Below are positions 62,250 through 64,000 of a stretch of 64,000 bases of DNA, one piece after another (position 1 is the first letter of the stretch; every line of letters starts with the position of its first letter). Source of the stretch: Trichoplax adhaerens (lineage: Eukaryota; Placozoa; Uniplacotomia; Trichoplacea; Trichoplacidae); NCBI RefSeq assembly GCF_000150275.1, contig NW_002060943.1, positions 6,688,299-6,752,298 on the forward strand. Reading direction: 5' to 3'. Below the pieces are notes generated by a model. That model searched no databases, was not told the DNA's origin, and saw only the letters and a program-made list of their open reading frames with translations. Made by a program: the position numbers and the translations under genes.

Positions 62250-64000
62250 GTGAGTTGCTTGTCAATCAAAGAGATCGTGGGCAAAATGGCGTCAATAGCC
62301 TACAGGATAAATCAACTTCTCCAAAATGGAGAATTCCTACTAGCAACATCGCTCACTTTTCATCAATCTTGTTGATGACAGTTGAGTTGAGAAATGTTGA
62401 AATGAGTAGATCCTGCTTGACATGGAGACATTAGATGCAATGTAGTCACTAAATGTAGAATAATCGACTGCATATCCATTAGCTACAACCAGTAGCCCAA
62501 CACTCGTGACAGTGCCTTGATTCAAACATCGATCCATCGACCTTGATGTTCTTCAAGGGTGTATCATCATCGATAGGATGTTAAGGTCTAATAAAATATC
62601 TTTCATTAGTAGCCAATCAAACTCTATCGTGAATGGAAAATTTCATCAAGAGCATTTCAATATTACTGTATAAAGTATCATTCAAACTAAATTTAGGCGG
62701 TATATCCAGTATGGTAGAGGGACTGGTCCGTGAATCCAAATGGATTCTTTGCTGGCGCTAACACTGCATTTTTTTGCCTTCATTCCATACTAGAGTAGTC
62801 TTGAATGGAAACTAAAATTTGTGCTATAGTTATATCACATCATGGCTATCTTGCATGTGCGTCCTGTAGATACTGGCTCAAGTTGCTATCCAAAGACTAG
62901 TATCCGTCATCACGTCATTAGAATGGAGCTATCGCATCGGCCGCAATCAACAAATGGTACTCGGTAAATAGCAAGCGACTGTGCTTAGCAGTAATTCTCC
63001 TCTCCATCATACAATGGTAGAGGGCATACTCTTACAATTCTTGACCATCAAAGATGAATTCGTGATAGATAATTAATTAACGGTAGATTGTCCATGAAGA
63101 GAAAGAAATGTTTAACATTGGTTTCACATTTTTCGTTCCTATCTGCCAAGAACAACAACATTCAGAAATCCCAATATGGCCCAAGACTACAACTCGGAGG
63201 TGTTAGTGATGTACACGCTTTTACTGACAGTACATTGTGTAATTGTTCCGCATTGGACTGTACTTTCAATTCTAGTAATGTTAAAAGATAGATTGTTATT
63301 ATAGAGACACTATTATTTTAGAGGAGGACTATTTTTCATCCTATATTTGTTAAAGCGAGATTGAGCATTGTGAAACAGTGATACATCAGCTCAAAACTGT
63401 ATCGTCAATTGAATCCGTATTAAAATAACGAAGTAGAATTGGCTTGTGATTATCAAATTGCCACTGCTGAAAAAAAGAATGGCAGTACTGAATGATCTAC
63501 TGTGCTCAGGCTTTACGTCTAGTATATTCTTATGTTAATCACAATATCTTGGTATTTGAACCATATTGAAGAAAATCAACCTGAGATTCCATGATCGATT
63601 TTAGGACTACTAAATTGGCCCTATTTTTCGACCAGTCCCTTCTAAAATAGGCACAGTAGTTAGTTCTAGGATCGATGATATTATCACTTCGGACACCAGT
63701 CACTTGTTGATAGAACTATATACTATATAGTTTGTACAGTACCATGGACTGCGCTATTGAATACTCATTTATTTATTTTTAAAGTAATACCCTCCTTCCG
63801 CAAAACGTTACGATTGGATACAAGATTTTTAGGTATACTGGTAATATTAACAGGGGATTGAAGAGATAAACTGTCTATCAATAGGCAAGATATTCTTCAA
63901 CTTTGTTGTGTTTACAGCGGTGGGGGTAATGGATGATATCGATATCGGATAGCCATACGACAGGAAAGATAATTTTGTAATACTTTTACTAATGGAGGGA
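62250..64000. other. Presumed intron or unannotated right edge
   Basis: 1.75 kb after the importin-like donor. No frame continues the HEAT-repeat sequence. The frame at 63088-63291 (+) has no domain and is not called. If the first-exon call is right, most of this is intron 1. Confidence 0.35.

Noticed and set aside
1-64000. CRISPR array, tRNA, rRNA or bacterial operon
   Set aside because: No regularly spaced identical repeats, no GGTTCGAATC-type tRNA arm in context, and abundant spliced eukaryotic genes.

Overview
The window looks like animal nuclear DNA. It is AT-rich, its genes are split by short GT-AG introns (roughly 70 to 850 bases, one of 2.8 kb), and it encodes RCC1, thioredoxin-fold, death-domain, L27, PDZ and rhodopsin-type receptor proteins. 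Compact introns, intronless class A receptors in a cluster and an early-animal protein repertoire suggest a placozoan such as Trichoplax. That assignment is inference from gene content; no sequence comparison was run. All intron-containing models below were built by hand from splice sites, codon phase and family resemblance.

Left third (1-21 kb), a housekeeping block: bases 1-6036 hold no gene I can support. A ten-exon SERGEF/DelGEF-like seven-bladed RCC1 gene (+, 6037-9117) converges on an eight-exon ZU5-UPA-death-domain gene (-, 12414-9502). A two-exon gene for a 46-residue protein (-, 13846-12947) follows, then an intronless TXNL4A/DIM1 spliceosome gene (+, 14831-15259) and a seven-exon GATD1-like DJ-1/PfpI gene (-, 19472-16829). 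The stretch 19.6-20.6 kb is a tandem repeat built around GTACTGTACAGT palindromes.

Middle (21-28 kb): a nine-exon gene (+, 21276-27832) encodes a predicted 712-residue scaffold with an N-terminal L27-like domain, a long Pro/Gln/Asn-rich disordered region and a C-terminal PDZ domain.

Right half (28-64 kb): gene-poor, very AT-rich DNA carrying four single-exon class A receptors (32360, 36368, 41306 on the minus strand, and 55939). All have the TM3 and loop-2 cysteines, an E-R-W/Y box in place of DRY, a CW[LI]P motif in TM6 and NPxxY in TM7. About 1.5 kb past the last receptor is a candidate two-exon gene for a small secreted cysteine-rich peptide (58471-60241), the most interesting unassigned item here. 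At 62166 a first exon resembling the importin-7/8 amino terminus begins a gene that seems to run off the right edge.

The genes do not form an operon-like unit. Themes are nuclear transport and RNA processing (importin-like, TXNL4A), scaffolding and death-domain signalling, and peptide-type signalling (receptors plus a possible peptide precursor). No rRNA, tRNA, CRISPR array or intact transposase was seen.
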